A stretch of 64,000 nucleotides of DNA from Ricordea florida (taxonomy: Eukaryota; Cnidaria; Anthozoa; Corallimorpharia; Ricordeidae): positions 37,043,100 through 37,107,099 of the forward strand of contig OX453272.1 in assembly GCA_949710005.1 (NCBI GenBank), read 5' to 3'. The notes under the pieces were generated by a model. That model did no database searches, was not told the origin of the DNA, and was given only the letters and a program-made list of their open reading frames with translations. Made by a program: the position numbers and the translations under genes. Every line of letters starts with the position of its first letter. Positions within the stretch are counted from its first letter, which is position 1. Positions 1 through 8,328 of this stretch are shown here, piece by piece.

Positions 1-2
1 GT

Positions 3-545
3 GGTATAGCTGTATATCAACTATCCAAACTTAGAATGTTAGAATTTTACCACGATTTTATTGATTATTATTTTGACAGAAGTGATTTTGAGTTAGTTTA
101 TTCAGACACAGATAGCTATTACTTTGCATATTCAGATGAAAATTTGGATAATCTTGTAAAACCTGAATTACGAGATGAATATTTTAGAGAAGGTAAACAA
201 AAATTTCTATCAACCTCAAAATATCACGACAGAACGCCTGGACTGTTTAAGAAAGAGTTTGAAGGAATAAGAATGATTGCTCTTTCACCAAAATGTTATT
301 ACGCCGATGATGGAAAGGGAAAAACAAAGTTTAGTTGTAAAGGGACAATACATTACCAAAACGATATGACGTGGGATAGATACTATGAAGCTTTAGAAGG
401 AAAAATAGATAGGGTAAAAAACACCGGGTTTAGAGTTAATAAAAACGAAATTGTAACATATACTCAAGATAAATTAGGGCTTAACGCATATTATGATAAA
501 CGAATAGTTGAAGAAGATGGAATTCACACAAAACCTTTGTATTAG
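3..545 (+). CDS. B-family DNA polymerase, C-terminal part (window-truncated)
   Basis: The frame is open from the window edge, so only the C-terminal 180 residues are present. It shows the PolB motif C as YSDTDS (two catalytic Asp) followed by a KPELRDEYF stretch, and a KCYY motif matching the KxY element of protein-primed polymerases. The role would be replication of element A. This polymerase is clearly not the same lineage as that of element B: the sequence between motif C and the stop is unalignable except for a short EDGI-x-T near the end. The gene converges on the integrase and overlaps its 3' end by about 65 nt. After its stop, a different frame still encodes a tail resembling the last residues of element B's polymerase (FKTELGGNSVS), which suggests a recombination junction or a frameshift there. 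Confidence 0.85.
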   Translation, partial: GIAVYQLSKLRMLEFYHDFIDYYFDRSDFELVYSDTDSYYFAYSDENLDNLVKPELRDEYFREGKQKFLSTSKYHDRTPGLFKKEFEGIRMIALSPKCYYADDGKGKTKFSCKGTIHYQNDMTWDRYYEALEGKIDRVKNTGFRVNKNEIVTYTQDKLGLNAYYDKRIVEEDGIHTKPLY

Positions 546-1575
546 ATAATTTCAAAACAGAATTAGGCGGCAACTCAGTATCATAAGGAACAACTTGAAG
601 TTCTTCTCTCACAAAACCACGTCTTGGGCCATCTTGTAAATAATATAAAACTGGCTGGTTGGCTGAAACGACGCTACGCGTAATATAATAAACTTGTATA
701 CTCCAAATAGGATCAGTAGCTCTTCTTCGTTCTCCACCTTCAAGTTCACCAGGAGCAAGTAAGTATCTAACACTAACCTCAATTGGTAGCCTAACCTCAT
801 CAAGCCCAACAACTCGCTTATACTTTTTTGGTTCAATATCAACTTCTTTCATTTTTATAGCCTCATCAGGTTCTTTACCAGTTATTCTAGTTGGTGTATT
901 ATTCAAAGTTTTCAAAATATCAGGTAGCCGTTTTACCCATACTCTTGACCTTTCATCACTAATCATTTCTTGTGCATATTGATGACTAAATAATCGTTCG
1001 CTTAATGTTCTGTTTGCTCTTTCAACAAATGCTTGAGCTCTACGATTTCCAGCTTCACTCCTCTGGATTTTTACATTATGGTAATTCATAAGTTTTGTCA
1101 CATCACCCATAAATTCTCTTCCAGGATCAACAATTAATGTTTTGGGGTATTTCATTTTTCTGGAATATATTTTTTCAAAAGCATTTGAAATTTCCCTACT
1201 TTCTTTTGATGTTAATGGTTCAGCATCTTTGTATCTCGAGGCTACATCAATCACAACTAATGCATATCGATATGTTTTTCTTCCAACTCTATCATGCGGT
1301 AAAAATAATAAATCCGCTTGGTGAATCTGATTCGGTTTATCCACAGTCCAATGTTGTCTTGGAATATATTTTGGTGCTGGTAGATATATTTGCCAAATTG
1401 ACTGTTTTTGTAACCATTGTTTTGCTACATCTTCACTTACTTTTGCTTTTTCAGCCAATTTATTAATCGCAGAATATCCTTTCCAATATCCATCAGTTGA
1501 ATAATAAATCCGCTCTAAAAGCAGGCCCGGCTTCGCCGATATCCTACTGAAATTTTTTGATAAGGTAGAACTCAT
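481..1575 (-). CDS. Retroviral-type (rve) integrase, element A
   Basis: 364 residues. DDE-type integrase expected to insert the element into host DNA. Catalytic residues are visible in the contexts HQADLLF, IVDPGREF and AFVERANRTL, the D,D(35)E-like arrangement of the rve family. A C-terminal domain with RRATDPIWSI and GFVREELQV follows, as in Polinton integrases. Compared with element B's 328-residue copy it has two differences: an in-frame 15-residue insert after MSSTLSK, encoded by a GC-rich palindromic segment near 1510-1554, and about 20 extra C-terminal residues because the stop used in element B is absent and translation runs antisense into the foreign PolB. It diverges from the capsid gene across a 33-bp gap containing a TTTAAAGAT box. 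Confidence 0.92.
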   Translation of the reverse strand: MSSTLSKNFSRISAKPGLLLERIYYSTDGYWKGYSAINKLAEKAKVSEDVAKQWLQKQSIWQIYLPAPKYIPRQHWTVDKPNQIHQADLLFLPHDRVGRKTYRYALVVIDVASRYKDAEPLTSKESREISNAFEKIYSRKMKYPKTLIVDPGREFMGDVTKLMNYHNVKIQRSEAGNRRAQAFVERANRTLSERLFSHQYAQEMISDERSRVWVKRLPDILKTLNNTPTRITGKEPDEAIKMKEVDIEPKKYKRVVGLDEVRLPIEVSVRYLLAPGELEGGERRRATDPIWSIQVYYITRSVVSANQPVLYYLQDGPRRGFVREELQVVPYDTELPPNSVLKLSNTKVLCEFHLLQLFVYHNMR

Positions 1576-1608
1576 TTAAAGATTACTCCTCCCTTCCTTA
1601 AAATAAAT

Positions 1609-2901
1609 ATGACAACCGTATCTGAAAAAATTAACCCAAACAGGATTCCAAGAGAGCCACTAGGTTTGAAAGCGGAATCAATATTAAATAGAATTACACT
1701 AAATCCTTCATCAGCTAATCCAGGAGAAACACTATATATAAATATTCCTAAACTTTCTGAAAATTTAGTGATTGTACCTGGAAGTGTATCTCTAGTATTT
1801 AACCTGGCTGTTGATGGTCATGAAGATAACACCCTCGTGAATAATGTAGGTAGTAATCTTGTATACAGACTCAGGGTTCTTTTTGGCGGTGAAACACTAC
1901 AGGATACTCAAAGATACGATCTATTTCAAACATACCATGACTTATTCTTAACAGATGAAGAAAGAGAGGATAGATTAAGACAAGGTATTTCTTCTGAAAA
2001 CATGAGAAAGCTCAGGACAAATGCGGGTGATAAGGTAGACACAGATGCAAAAGAAGTAGCTCTTGCAGTAGTACACAACACCAAGTATCATATCCTACTA
2101 AACCATCCTATTCTCAACGATCATGGAGTTTTCTACCCAAAGGCATTAGATCATCAACTAATCTTTGAGATTACACTAGCTCCAGTTTACGATATTGTTG
2201 TTTATTCTGATACGTCCAAGACTCCAACTTACAAAATCACAAACCTTGAGTTGGAATATTCTTGCATATCAAGCGAATATTTAGCTCGTGAGGCACAAGC
2301 GGCTTATCAGGTTGGTAAGGGATTCTTTTATGAGAATGTCACTCTACACAAAACTTTCACCATATCCAGACCTACTGATAGTGTTATAAACCAGCATATT
2401 AATCTGCCAAGAAGGTCAATCACAGGGATATTATGTTTGTTTACATTACCATACGGTGGAGGAGCCCGTGATTCTGAGAATTTTTTCAATCCAGGTATCA
2501 CCTCAATCAATATCGATGTTAATGGTGTACCAAATCGTTTCTACTCTAAGGGGATGGTACCTTCAGACCTATGGGAGTCGGTAAAGAAACGTTTCGGGCT
2601 GACTGAAGGGCGGAAGTCGGGTTCTTCCCGTTCCGGCTTTGCCGGGGAGAGCTTTGCTCGATGGTCAGTAAAGGAAAAGGATTTTTATAATAAAAAGTTT
2701 GCTCTGTGGATAGATTTGAGAACTCACCCAGATAATGGTATTCATGGAGGGGGTCTAGCCTTAAACAATGCACAAGATGGTGTAAAAATAGAAATGAAAA
2801 GAAAAGTTAGTGGGTCTGGTATTATGACTTGTTACATGTTTGTTGTAGCTGATGCGTTAATGGAGGTTATGAATTCAAACTTAAGATCAATCATGTATTA
2901 G
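1609..2901 (+). CDS. Putative major capsid protein (double jelly-roll type), element A
   Basis: 430 residues, the largest structural-type gene after PolB, next to the packaging ATPase as the capsid gene is in Polintons and adintoviruses. No catalytic motif is visible. The composition is beta-rich, with conserved blocks such as LFGGETLQDTQRYD, NHPILNDHGVFYPKALD and YQVGKGFFYENVTLHKTF shared with element B. The capsid assignment is inferred from size, position and beta-rich character, and I could not confirm the fold. An insert of about 16 residues, encoded by a GC-rich palindromic segment at about 2600-2665, interrupts the region that in element B reads directly into SVKEKDFY. Start chosen at the ATG 26 bp after a TTTAAAGAT box (1575-1583). 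Confidence 0.6.
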   Translation: MTTVSEKINPNRIPREPLGLKAESILNRITLNPSSANPGETLYINIPKLSENLVIVPGSVSLVFNLAVDGHEDNTLVNNVGSNLVYRLRVLFGGETLQDTQRYDLFQTYHDLFLTDEEREDRLRQGISSENMRKLRTNAGDKVDTDAKEVALAVVHNTKYHILLNHPILNDHGVFYPKALDHQLIFEITLAPVYDIVVYSDTSKTPTYKITNLELEYSCISSEYLAREAQAAYQVGKGFFYENVTLHKTFTISRPTDSVINQHINLPRRSITGILCLFTLPYGGGARDSENFFNPGITSINIDVNGVPNRFYSKGMVPSDLWESVKKRFGLTEGRKSGSSRSGFAGESFARWSVKEKDFYNKKFALWIDLRTHPDNGIHGGGLALNNAQDGVKIEMKRKVSGSGIMTCYMFVVADALMEVMNSNLRSIMY

Positions 2902-2943
2902 TTAATCGGTCTAAAGACCTCCCCGCTTCGCGGAAAAGAAAAG

Positions 2944-3591
2944 ATGGAAGAATTACGAGAAAAAATACCATTCCATTGTATTATAACAGGCCCAACAAAT
3001 TGTGGAAAGACAAAGTACATAATTGATCAGCTAAGAGGGCCATTCCTAAAAATTTTTGATTACATTGTTTTAATATGCCCAACTTATTCTAAGAATAAAA
3101 CTTATCATAATTTTGCTCGAGGAGATAAACGTTTCTTTGTATTATCGCCAGATTCTAGTAACATTGATGAGATTAATGAGTTACTAACTGATTGTCAAAC
3201 TTTATTTTCTGGAACAAATACACTAATAATTTTAGATGATTGTGCTGTTTCTAATGATTTGAAAAAACGATCAAACAAGTTTATAGATTTGGCATTCTCG
3301 GGAAGACATCATGGATTATCAGTTTGGGTTCTAACTCAGCAATTAACTTCAATAGCAAAACCATTCCGCGAAAATGTAGCTTGTGTTGTTACTTTCCATA
3401 ACCCATCACAAAAAGGTATGAAGATGTTTTTCGAAGATTATGGTGGTGATTTGAATTATGAATTATGTAAAAAATTTATGCAATTATTAAAAACTGAAAA
3501 ATATTCTAGACTTTGTTTATCTTTACGTCACCCATTTAATTGCTATTTGGAGATCCCCGAAGTTATAAATTTCCACGAAGTGGGGCCCTAA
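2944..3591 (+). CDS. A32-like DNA packaging ATPase, element A
   Basis: 215 residues. P-loop ATPase of the HerA/FtsK-related packaging family expected to drive genome encapsidation. Walker A GPTNCGKT lies at residues 16-23 and Walker B LIILDD at 94-99, followed by a polar TQQLTS segment typical of the family's sensor region. Nearly the same length and sequence as element B's 208-residue copy. The C-terminus is extended by a few residues after EIPEVI because a short GC-rich palindromic segment (about 3575-3595) replaces the stop. A TCTAAAGAC box at 2910-2918 precedes the ATG, with a CCCGCTTCGCGG palindrome between them. Confidence 0.93.
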   Translation: MEELREKIPFHCIITGPTNCGKTKYIIDQLRGPFLKIFDYIVLICPTYSKNKTYHNFARGDKRFFVLSPDSSNIDEINELLTDCQTLFSGTNTLIILDDCAVSNDLKKRSNKFIDLAFSGRHHGLSVWVLTQQLTSIAKPFRENVACVVTFHNPSQKGMKMFFEDYGGDLNYELCKKFMQLLKTEKYSRLCLSLRHPFNCYLEIPEVINFHEVGP

Positions 3592-3630
3592 CGGGTTTAA
3601 AGACCTGGCTGTAGGTAAGAAAATTGTAAA

Positions 3631-4215
3631 ATGGCAGAAGTCGAAGATTATATCCGACTGGAAGGTGGGCCCGGCTCCGCCGATATTGAAGAAGAAAAGA
3701 CTGGAGGAAAAACTGAGGTAAAAGATAATGATGATAATGAACTTGAAATAAAACAAGAATCACTAGCTATTCTCGCAGCTCTTGGAACCACAAAGGAATA
3801 TTTAGGTGTTGATATGAGTCTAGGTGATATAAAAAAATTATCAGTGAAAGATGTTGATAAATATTATAATCGATATCAGGCAGTATTGGGTAAGAAAATT
3901 AATGGTGGGTTGGTAGATTCATCTCTTCAATTAGTTTCTAAAGTTATTTCTTACATGGTTCCTGTAGATGATATAGAATCTCTTTGCGATGATTTGAAGA
4001 ATGATGCGTTGGTTAATCGTGAACTTACAAACTTTGTAGGTCTCTTAGCATTAAAAGGTGGTAGATTGGTAGCACTTGCTAGCGGGCTATTCCAGGTTGT
4101 TAAACACGTAAAATTAAACAAAATACAAGAAGTTTCAAGAACAATTACAGATAATGATAACACAACTGATCAGGCTACTAAGCAAAATGCTGGAGGATGT
4201 GATACTGTTTATTAG
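3631..4215 (+). CDS. Conserved element protein of unknown function, element A
   Basis: 194 residues, homologous to the 183-residue ORF at 20128-20679. Acidic N-terminus, then a mostly helical region with ESLAILAALGTTKEYLGV and a C-terminal DTVY. No recognised domain. Its position between the ATPase and membrane proteins suggests a virion or assembly role, but this is inference. Residues 10-19 (LEGGPGSADI) are an insertion absent from element B. They are encoded by a GC-rich segment (about 3658-3690) that recurs almost identically at 9896-9925. Preceded by TTTAAAGAC at 3595-3603. Confidence 0.8.
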   Translation: MAEVEDYIRLEGGPGSADIEEEKTGGKTEVKDNDDNELEIKQESLAILAALGTTKEYLGVDMSLGDIKKLSVKDVDKYYNRYQAVLGKKINGGLVDSSLQLVSKVISYMVPVDDIESLCDDLKNDALVNRELTNFVGLLALKGGRLVALASGLFQVVKHVKLNKIQEVSRTITDNDNTTDQATKQNAGGCDTVY

Positions 4216-4269
4216 TTTGCTTCGCGGTACTAAAGAGGTCTAAAGATTTCTTAATGTTATGTAAAAATC

Positions 4270-4482
4270 ATGTCTGAAGAAGTTGTAAAAAGAAATATAG
4301 AAGTTATAAAGAAATCTATTAAAATGATTGAAGATGCTGCAAGGATAATAGATCATAAAAACCAAAAATTTAAAGAAATTGAAAAAGAAGTTTATATGCT
4401 AAAAGAAAAAATACGGAATAATTATAACACAACTGAGCAAGCTACTAAGCAATCTGCTAATGGTTATGATACTGTTTACTGA
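4270..4482 (+). CDS. Small chimeric ORF specific to element A
   Basis: 70 residues with a coiled-coil-like middle. The first residues (MSEEVV) match the start of the next gene at 4524 and the last 20 residues resemble the C-terminus of the preceding gene at 3631, both ending in DTVY. Element B has no counterpart; its two neighbouring genes are adjacent. The ORF therefore looks like the product of a local tandem duplication that fused the tail of one gene with the head and promoter of the next. TCTAAAGAT and TTCTTAATG elements stand at 4239-4256. It may be expressed but its function is unknown. Confidence 0.55.
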   Translation: MSEEVVKRNIEVIKKSIKMIEDAARIIDHKNQKFKEIEKEVYMLKEKIRNNYNTTEQATKQSANGYDTVY

Positions 4483-4523
4483 GCATGATATGATTTAAAG
4501 ATTTCTTAATGATATGTAAAATA

Positions 4524-5069
4524 ATGTCTGAAGAAGTTGTTGAGCAAATTACTAGAGACCAACCAAAAGAAAAAACTGAAGGTAATGCTTCTAAAAAGAG
4601 GGATAAAGATCCTAAAAAAGTAGCAGCAGGTAAGAAATTAGCTGAATATAATAAAAAAGCAAAAGAAGCATTAGCTAGAGAGACCCTGCGAGCTGAGGAG
4701 CAAATGAAACGGGAAGAAGAGAAAAATGAAAATACAGAAAGTGCGTCTAAAGCAAATCGGACGGAGTCCTCCCCGCGAAGCGGAAGCTGGCTTCCAGAAC
4801 TATCTTTTACAACCGTTTTATCTATTGTAGGAATAGGGTTTACAGCATTTGATATGTTTATGAGATACCGACAAATCCGTAGGACCAGCTTCACTTCGTG
4901 GGAGGGCTTTGCCCGATCCGCTGAAAAGGAGGATAATAAAAATAGAATAGTAAATTTATCTCAAGTTCCAACTAATGTTCCCCCCACAAGATCCCTAGGA
5001 CCGGCTCCGAATAATATCCCCACACAACCATCACAAACACCACAACCTATAAAAATGGGAATGATATGA
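4524..5069 (+). CDS. Single-pass membrane protein, element A
   Basis: 181 residues from the preferred start. An ATG at 4509 gives five more residues but sits only 7 nt after the TTTAAAGAT box (4494-4502). The ATG at 4524 keeps the usual spacing and gives the MSEEVV start seen in the neighbouring gene. Highly charged, lysine-rich N-terminal half, then one hydrophobic segment (FTTVLSIVGIGFTAFDMF) and a proline-rich tail. Homologous to 19568-20059. At least three GC-rich inserts relative to element B are visible, near 4768-4790, 4880-4920 and 4993-5010. Likely a minor virion membrane or scaffold protein by position; unproven. Confidence 0.75.
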   Translation: MSEEVVEQITRDQPKEKTEGNASKKRDKDPKKVAAGKKLAEYNKKAKEALARETLRAEEQMKREEEKNENTESASKANRTESSPRSGSWLPELSFTTVLSIVGIGFTAFDMFMRYRQIRRTSFTSWEGFARSAEKEDNKNRIVNLSQVPTNVPPTRSLGPAPNNIPTQPSQTPQPIKMGMI

Positions 5070-5133
5070 GTAAGCGATTTGCTTCGCGGCCCTAAAGGGG
5101 TCTAAAGGTTTCTTACTGATACAGTAAAAAATT

Positions 5134-5352
5134 ATGTCAACTGAAAACAAACTTGTGAAAACTGTTACTGATTCAGCAGTACTTATTGGGTTAGCAGCTG
5201 CTGTTGGTTATGTAGCTAAAAAGGCTATGAAAGAATCATTTATGAACGACCCATCCTCAAGTATTACAAATTATGCTAAATGGGTGGCTGTATTGTCGGG
5301 TAGTATGTACCTAAAAACATATTTAGAGGATCAAAAGATTTTACCAAATTAA
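5134..5352 (+). CDS. Small hydrophobic protein (72 aa), element A
   Basis: Almost identical to the 72-residue ORF at 19294-19512, the best conserved small protein between the elements, so it is under selection. Two hydrophobic stretches, around residues 15-30 (VLIGLAAAVGYVA) and 47-60 (KWVAVLSGSMYL), suggest a membrane or capsid-interior peptide. No family recognised. Preceded by TCTAAAGGT (5101-5109) and a TTACTGATACAGTAA inverted repeat just before the ATG. Confidence 0.75.
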   Translation: MSTENKLVKTVTDSAVLIGLAAAVGYVAKKAMKESFMNDPSSSITNYAKWVAVLSGSMYLKTYLEDQKILPN

Positions 5353-5413
5353 GGATTTATAGACCTGAGCGAAGCGAAGAAACGGTCTAAAGACCTACCC
5401 GCTACGCGGAAAC

Positions 5414-5863
5414 ATGGCAACAATAGCAATGATGTTTGGAGGAGCTATTTTGAATGCAACCGCCTTTGTTGGTGGATCATATCTTGCAAAATATCTCTCA
5501 GGTGATAAAACAGATACAGAGAAAATAAGACACGATAAGGCATTAGAAAAATATCAAAAAGATTATGCTACATTTCAAGAAAATAGACAGAAACTAATTG
5601 ATTGGAAAGTACAACAAAAGGATGCAAAATATCAGGCATCAAAAAATATTTCGAATACAGATGAATCTTTGAAATTATATTCCGCTTCGCGGGGAGGGCT
5701 AAGCCCGAATAGTCAAATGAATGAACCAAAATTTTCGGAAACTCTGAAAGAGCCCAGCTTCGCTGATTATTATAGACCTAGTAACAATCAAAAGATGGGT
5801 GAAATGGCATATGTAGGTGGAGGTATGTTGGCTTTAGGTTATATTGTTAGTAAATTTTTATAG
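5414..5863 (+). CDS. Two-segment membrane protein, element A
   Basis: 149 residues, homologous to the 131-residue ORF at 18874-19269. An N-terminal hydrophobic segment (residues 1-27, ending AKYL), a charged coiled-coil-like middle (TEKIRHDKALEKYQ) and a C-terminal hydrophobic segment (MAYVGGGMLALGYIVSKFL) suggest an integral membrane virion protein. Two inserts absent from element B are encoded by GC-rich palindromic DNA at about 5680-5715 and 5745-5766. TCTAAAGAC at 5386-5394 lies upstream, with a CCCGCTACGCGG palindrome before the ATG. Confidence 0.75.
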   Translation: MATIAMMFGGAILNATAFVGGSYLAKYLSGDKTDTEKIRHDKALEKYQKDYATFQENRQKLIDWKVQQKDAKYQASKNISNTDESLKLYSASRGGLSPNSQMNEPKFSETLKEPSFADYYRPSNNQKMGEMAYVGGGMLALGYIVSKFL

Positions 5864-5928
5864 GTGAAATAATTAAAATTATAAAACTTTGGTTTAACTA
5901 CTCTTGAGTCCTATCCAAATTTTTATAA

Positions 5929-6180
5929 TTAAAGTATAAGTGTTTTATTAATTTCCTCAGCTAACATAATTAATGCTACAAATTTTTCTTTTTCTCCAAA
6001 TTCATCAATAGTCTTAACTAAATTAAATAAAAATTCTAGTTTTTCTTGTCTTTCTTTATTATCTTCAGTTTCAACAGCTATATCATATAACAAACCAAAT
6101 TTTTTTCTTTTTACCCCTTCTTCATCAAAATCCTTAAGTATAGATCTCCATAAAATTCTTTTTGCTATATTTTCATCCAT
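5929..6180 (-). CDS. Small acidic accessory ORF, element A only
   Basis: 83 residues on the strand opposite to its neighbours, charged and helical in character, with no recognised domain and no convincing counterpart at the same place in element B. A TTTAAAT-type box stands about 25 nt before its ATG, as for other genes of the element. It occupies an accessory slot. Element B has an unrelated 70-residue ORF at a different position (22634-22846). Confidence 0.5.
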   Translation of the reverse strand: MDENIAKRILWRSILKDFDEEGVKRKKFGLLYDIAVETEDNKERQEKLEFLFNLVKTIDEFGEKEKFVALIMLAEEINKTLIL

Positions 6181-6285
6181 TTTAGTTTATATTTTATTTT
6201 ATATTTAAATCATAATTCATTTTTTTATAATTTACAAACATAACTTTTAGATCTAAAGATTTCTTACAGATGAGTAAAAAAAATC

Positions 6286-7497
6286 ATGGAAGAAAAAGAA
6301 CCATTAATACCAAAATTTGAAACAACTTATTTAGATGATGATGATGATATAGAAAAAATTCAAATGGATCCAATATCATCCACCACTAGGGTAATTAACC
6401 CCGATGATGCGGTGGCAGAAACATCGTTTGGCGGTGTGGAGGGTGATTATGATCAAGAATCTCCACCGATTAATGAAAGTAAAGAAGACAATAGGTCGCG
6501 AGCTTTAAAAAAGATAAAAGAAAAGTTCTACAATTTTGACCCTCTAAATTCACCATTTAGTGCAAGAATCGATGATGCGGGAGGGGTATGGGTTAGATTG
6601 ACTGATCGAGTTGATAATAGGGAGCATTTACTTATTAAATATAATGGGGATTTGGTAAAAAATTATGAACTACTTCCTGTTAAAATTAAGAGAGCAATTG
6701 GTATTGATTCTCAGTCACTTCTTATAAATAATGATAAACTAATTGGTGATTTGAATGAAGCTAATAAAAAAATTAGGGATTTAAATAATGCAATAGATGA
6801 GTTAAACTCACTTTTAGAAAAAGGTAAAAAGGATATGGAACAATATGTTACAAGTGAAAGAGAAGAGTTGAAAGCTATAATTGAAAAACAACAAACCAGA
6901 ATTGCGAAAAGTGAAAGCTATTTAGAGGCGTCTGATAAATATAAGGTTGTAGCTAAAACACAGATTGATAAACTTAAAAGTGAATTAAATCGATACAAAG
7001 ATGAACTTGAAAAAAATAAGAAGGGACAGTCAAATTTAACAATGTTAGAACGTAGTAATGAAAGATTAAAAGCTGAAGTTGATAAATTTCTAGAACTATC
7101 AAGAAAGAGTATTATTTACAACCAAGAACAAATAGCTGATATGGAGAGTAAAAATGAAGAAAAACTTAAAAATCTAACATTAAGAGATCGGGTAAAGTAC
7201 ATCTTCAAAAAGTATGGTTTTACAGTATTTGCAGTTGTAAGTGCTGTAGGGGTGGTTATTGGTGTTATAGTTTCTAATCTTTCTAGAGGCCTATCCAAAT
7301 TAGGTAAAGGCGTTGGTAATGGGTTGAAAGCTATTGGTAAGAAACTAGGTGAAATATTACCAGGGATGGTTGGAGCGATTGTAAGCTTTCTATTCAAAAC
7401 AGCTGGCGAGGTTATTGGGTTTTTAGGTAAGAATGCTTGGCTTTTGATAATGGCTGTGGTTATATATTTTGTGGAAAGGGTAAAGAAGAGAAAGTAA
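6286..7497 (+). CDS. Coiled-coil protein with conserved hydrophobic C-terminus, element A
   Basis: 403 residues. Three parts are visible: an acidic N-terminus (about 1-60), a long coiled-coil region (about 150-300), and a conserved C-terminal hydrophobic glycine-rich region with KYGFTVFAVVSAVGVVIG, LPGMVGAIVSFLFKTAG and NAWLLIMAVVIYFVE. The C-terminal region is nearly identical in element B's 373-residue copy, while the middle differs completely, so the gene appears modular. Probably a virion membrane protein. I recognise the C-terminal pattern as recurrent in cnidarian virus-like elements but know no established function. TCTAAAGAT lies at 6252-6260. Confidence 0.75.
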   Translation: MEEKEPLIPKFETTYLDDDDDIEKIQMDPISSTTRVINPDDAVAETSFGGVEGDYDQESPPINESKEDNRSRALKKIKEKFYNFDPLNSPFSARIDDAGGVWVRLTDRVDNREHLLIKYNGDLVKNYELLPVKIKRAIGIDSQSLLINNDKLIGDLNEANKKIRDLNNAIDELNSLLEKGKKDMEQYVTSEREELKAIIEKQQTRIAKSESYLEASDKYKVVAKTQIDKLKSELNRYKDELEKNKKGQSNLTMLERSNERLKAEVDKFLELSRKSIIYNQEQIADMESKNEEKLKNLTLRDRVKYIFKKYGFTVFAVVSAVGVVIGVIVSNLSRGLSKLGKGVGNGLKAIGKKLGEILPGMVGAIVSFLFKTAGEVIGFLGKNAWLLIMAVVIYFVERVKKRK

Positions 7498-7549
7498 CGT
7501 AAGTATTCGTATCGATTTAAAGATATCATGTTGATCAGTAAAATACAAT

Positions 7550-8197
7550 ATGGATGACTACAATAGAATTTACGGCTCAGCCGGTCCCGAGCAAAGCTCG
7601 ATTTATCCTAATTTGCCTGTTAATTCAGACCCGAGTTCCTCATTTCAGTCGGTTAATTTCAGACTACAAAAGTCATGCGAAGTACTACAAAATCTTGAGA
7701 AGGAAATTAAACATTACGAGGATGTTAGGAAAAAATACAATAGAGCTAGGGGAATATTTACAAAAATCAGTGTTTGTAGTGGAGTGCTTTCAGTTATTCT
7801 ATCCGCAAGCGGCCTTGGAACCTCCCTTACTGGTTTTGGTGCTGTTGTTGGTATCCCATTAGGAGCAGTGGGAGGTATTTGTGGGGGGATATCGGTTGGA
7901 TTCGGTTCAGCTTCTAAACGACTTTCACATAAAGTTAGTAAACATGAACAAACAGTTTCTCTCGCAAAAGCAAAAGTAAATACCATTCACGACTTGGTTT
8001 CAAAGGCTCTAAAAGATAACGCTATATCTGACCAAGAATTTTCGTTAATTTTATCAGAGGTGGACAAGTTTGAAAAACTAAAACTAGAAATCCGCCAAAA
8101 AACTCAGAAAGATACAGAAAAAAACTTAAATATGAATCAGATAAGAACAGAGGTTCGAGCGGAAATATTAAAGGATCTAACCGGTCGAGAACGCTGA
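7550..8197 (+). CDS. Hydrophobic-loop protein of unknown function, element A
   Basis: 215 residues, homologous to 17061-17657. A central hydrophobic, glycine-rich segment (SVCSGVLSVILSASGLG and a following GIPLGAVGGICGG) is flanked by helical charged regions. Homologous proteins recur in cnidarian virus-like elements beside the preceding gene, so the two probably work together in the virion, but this is inference. The N-terminal stretch after YNRIY carries an insert encoded by GC-rich DNA at about 7570-7600 that is missing in element B. TTTAAAGAT at 7516-7524. Confidence 0.7.
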   Translation: MDDYNRIYGSAGPEQSSIYPNLPVNSDPSSSFQSVNFRLQKSCEVLQNLEKEIKHYEDVRKKYNRARGIFTKISVCSGVLSVILSASGLGTSLTGFGAVVGIPLGAVGGICGGISVGFGSASKRLSHKVSKHEQTVSLAKAKVNTIHDLVSKALKDNAISDQEFSLILSEVDKFEKLKLEIRQKTQKDTEKNLNMNQIRTEVRAEILKDLTGRER

Positions 8198-8328
8198 AAA
8201 TTTCATATGAAAGAACTGATGTGGGATTTAATTGTTTTGCTGGTATTAGAAAAGAACGGTATTGATTTCACTCCAAGAGGGTCGGCAAGCTGGTTTAAAA
8301 ACATCCTATTATCAAGGTAAATAATAAG

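Noticed and set aside
481..1575. LTR retrotransposon or retrovirus because of the rve integrase
   Set aside because: No reverse transcriptase, protease or LTR accompanies it. The neighbours are a DNA polymerase, packaging ATPase and capsid-type genes.
8207..8320. Small ORF starting MKELMWDLIV before the 8329 gene
   Set aside because: A similar 32-codon ORF exists in element B (near 17050, minus) but with many amino-acid changes and different ends. It is more likely upstream regulatory DNA.
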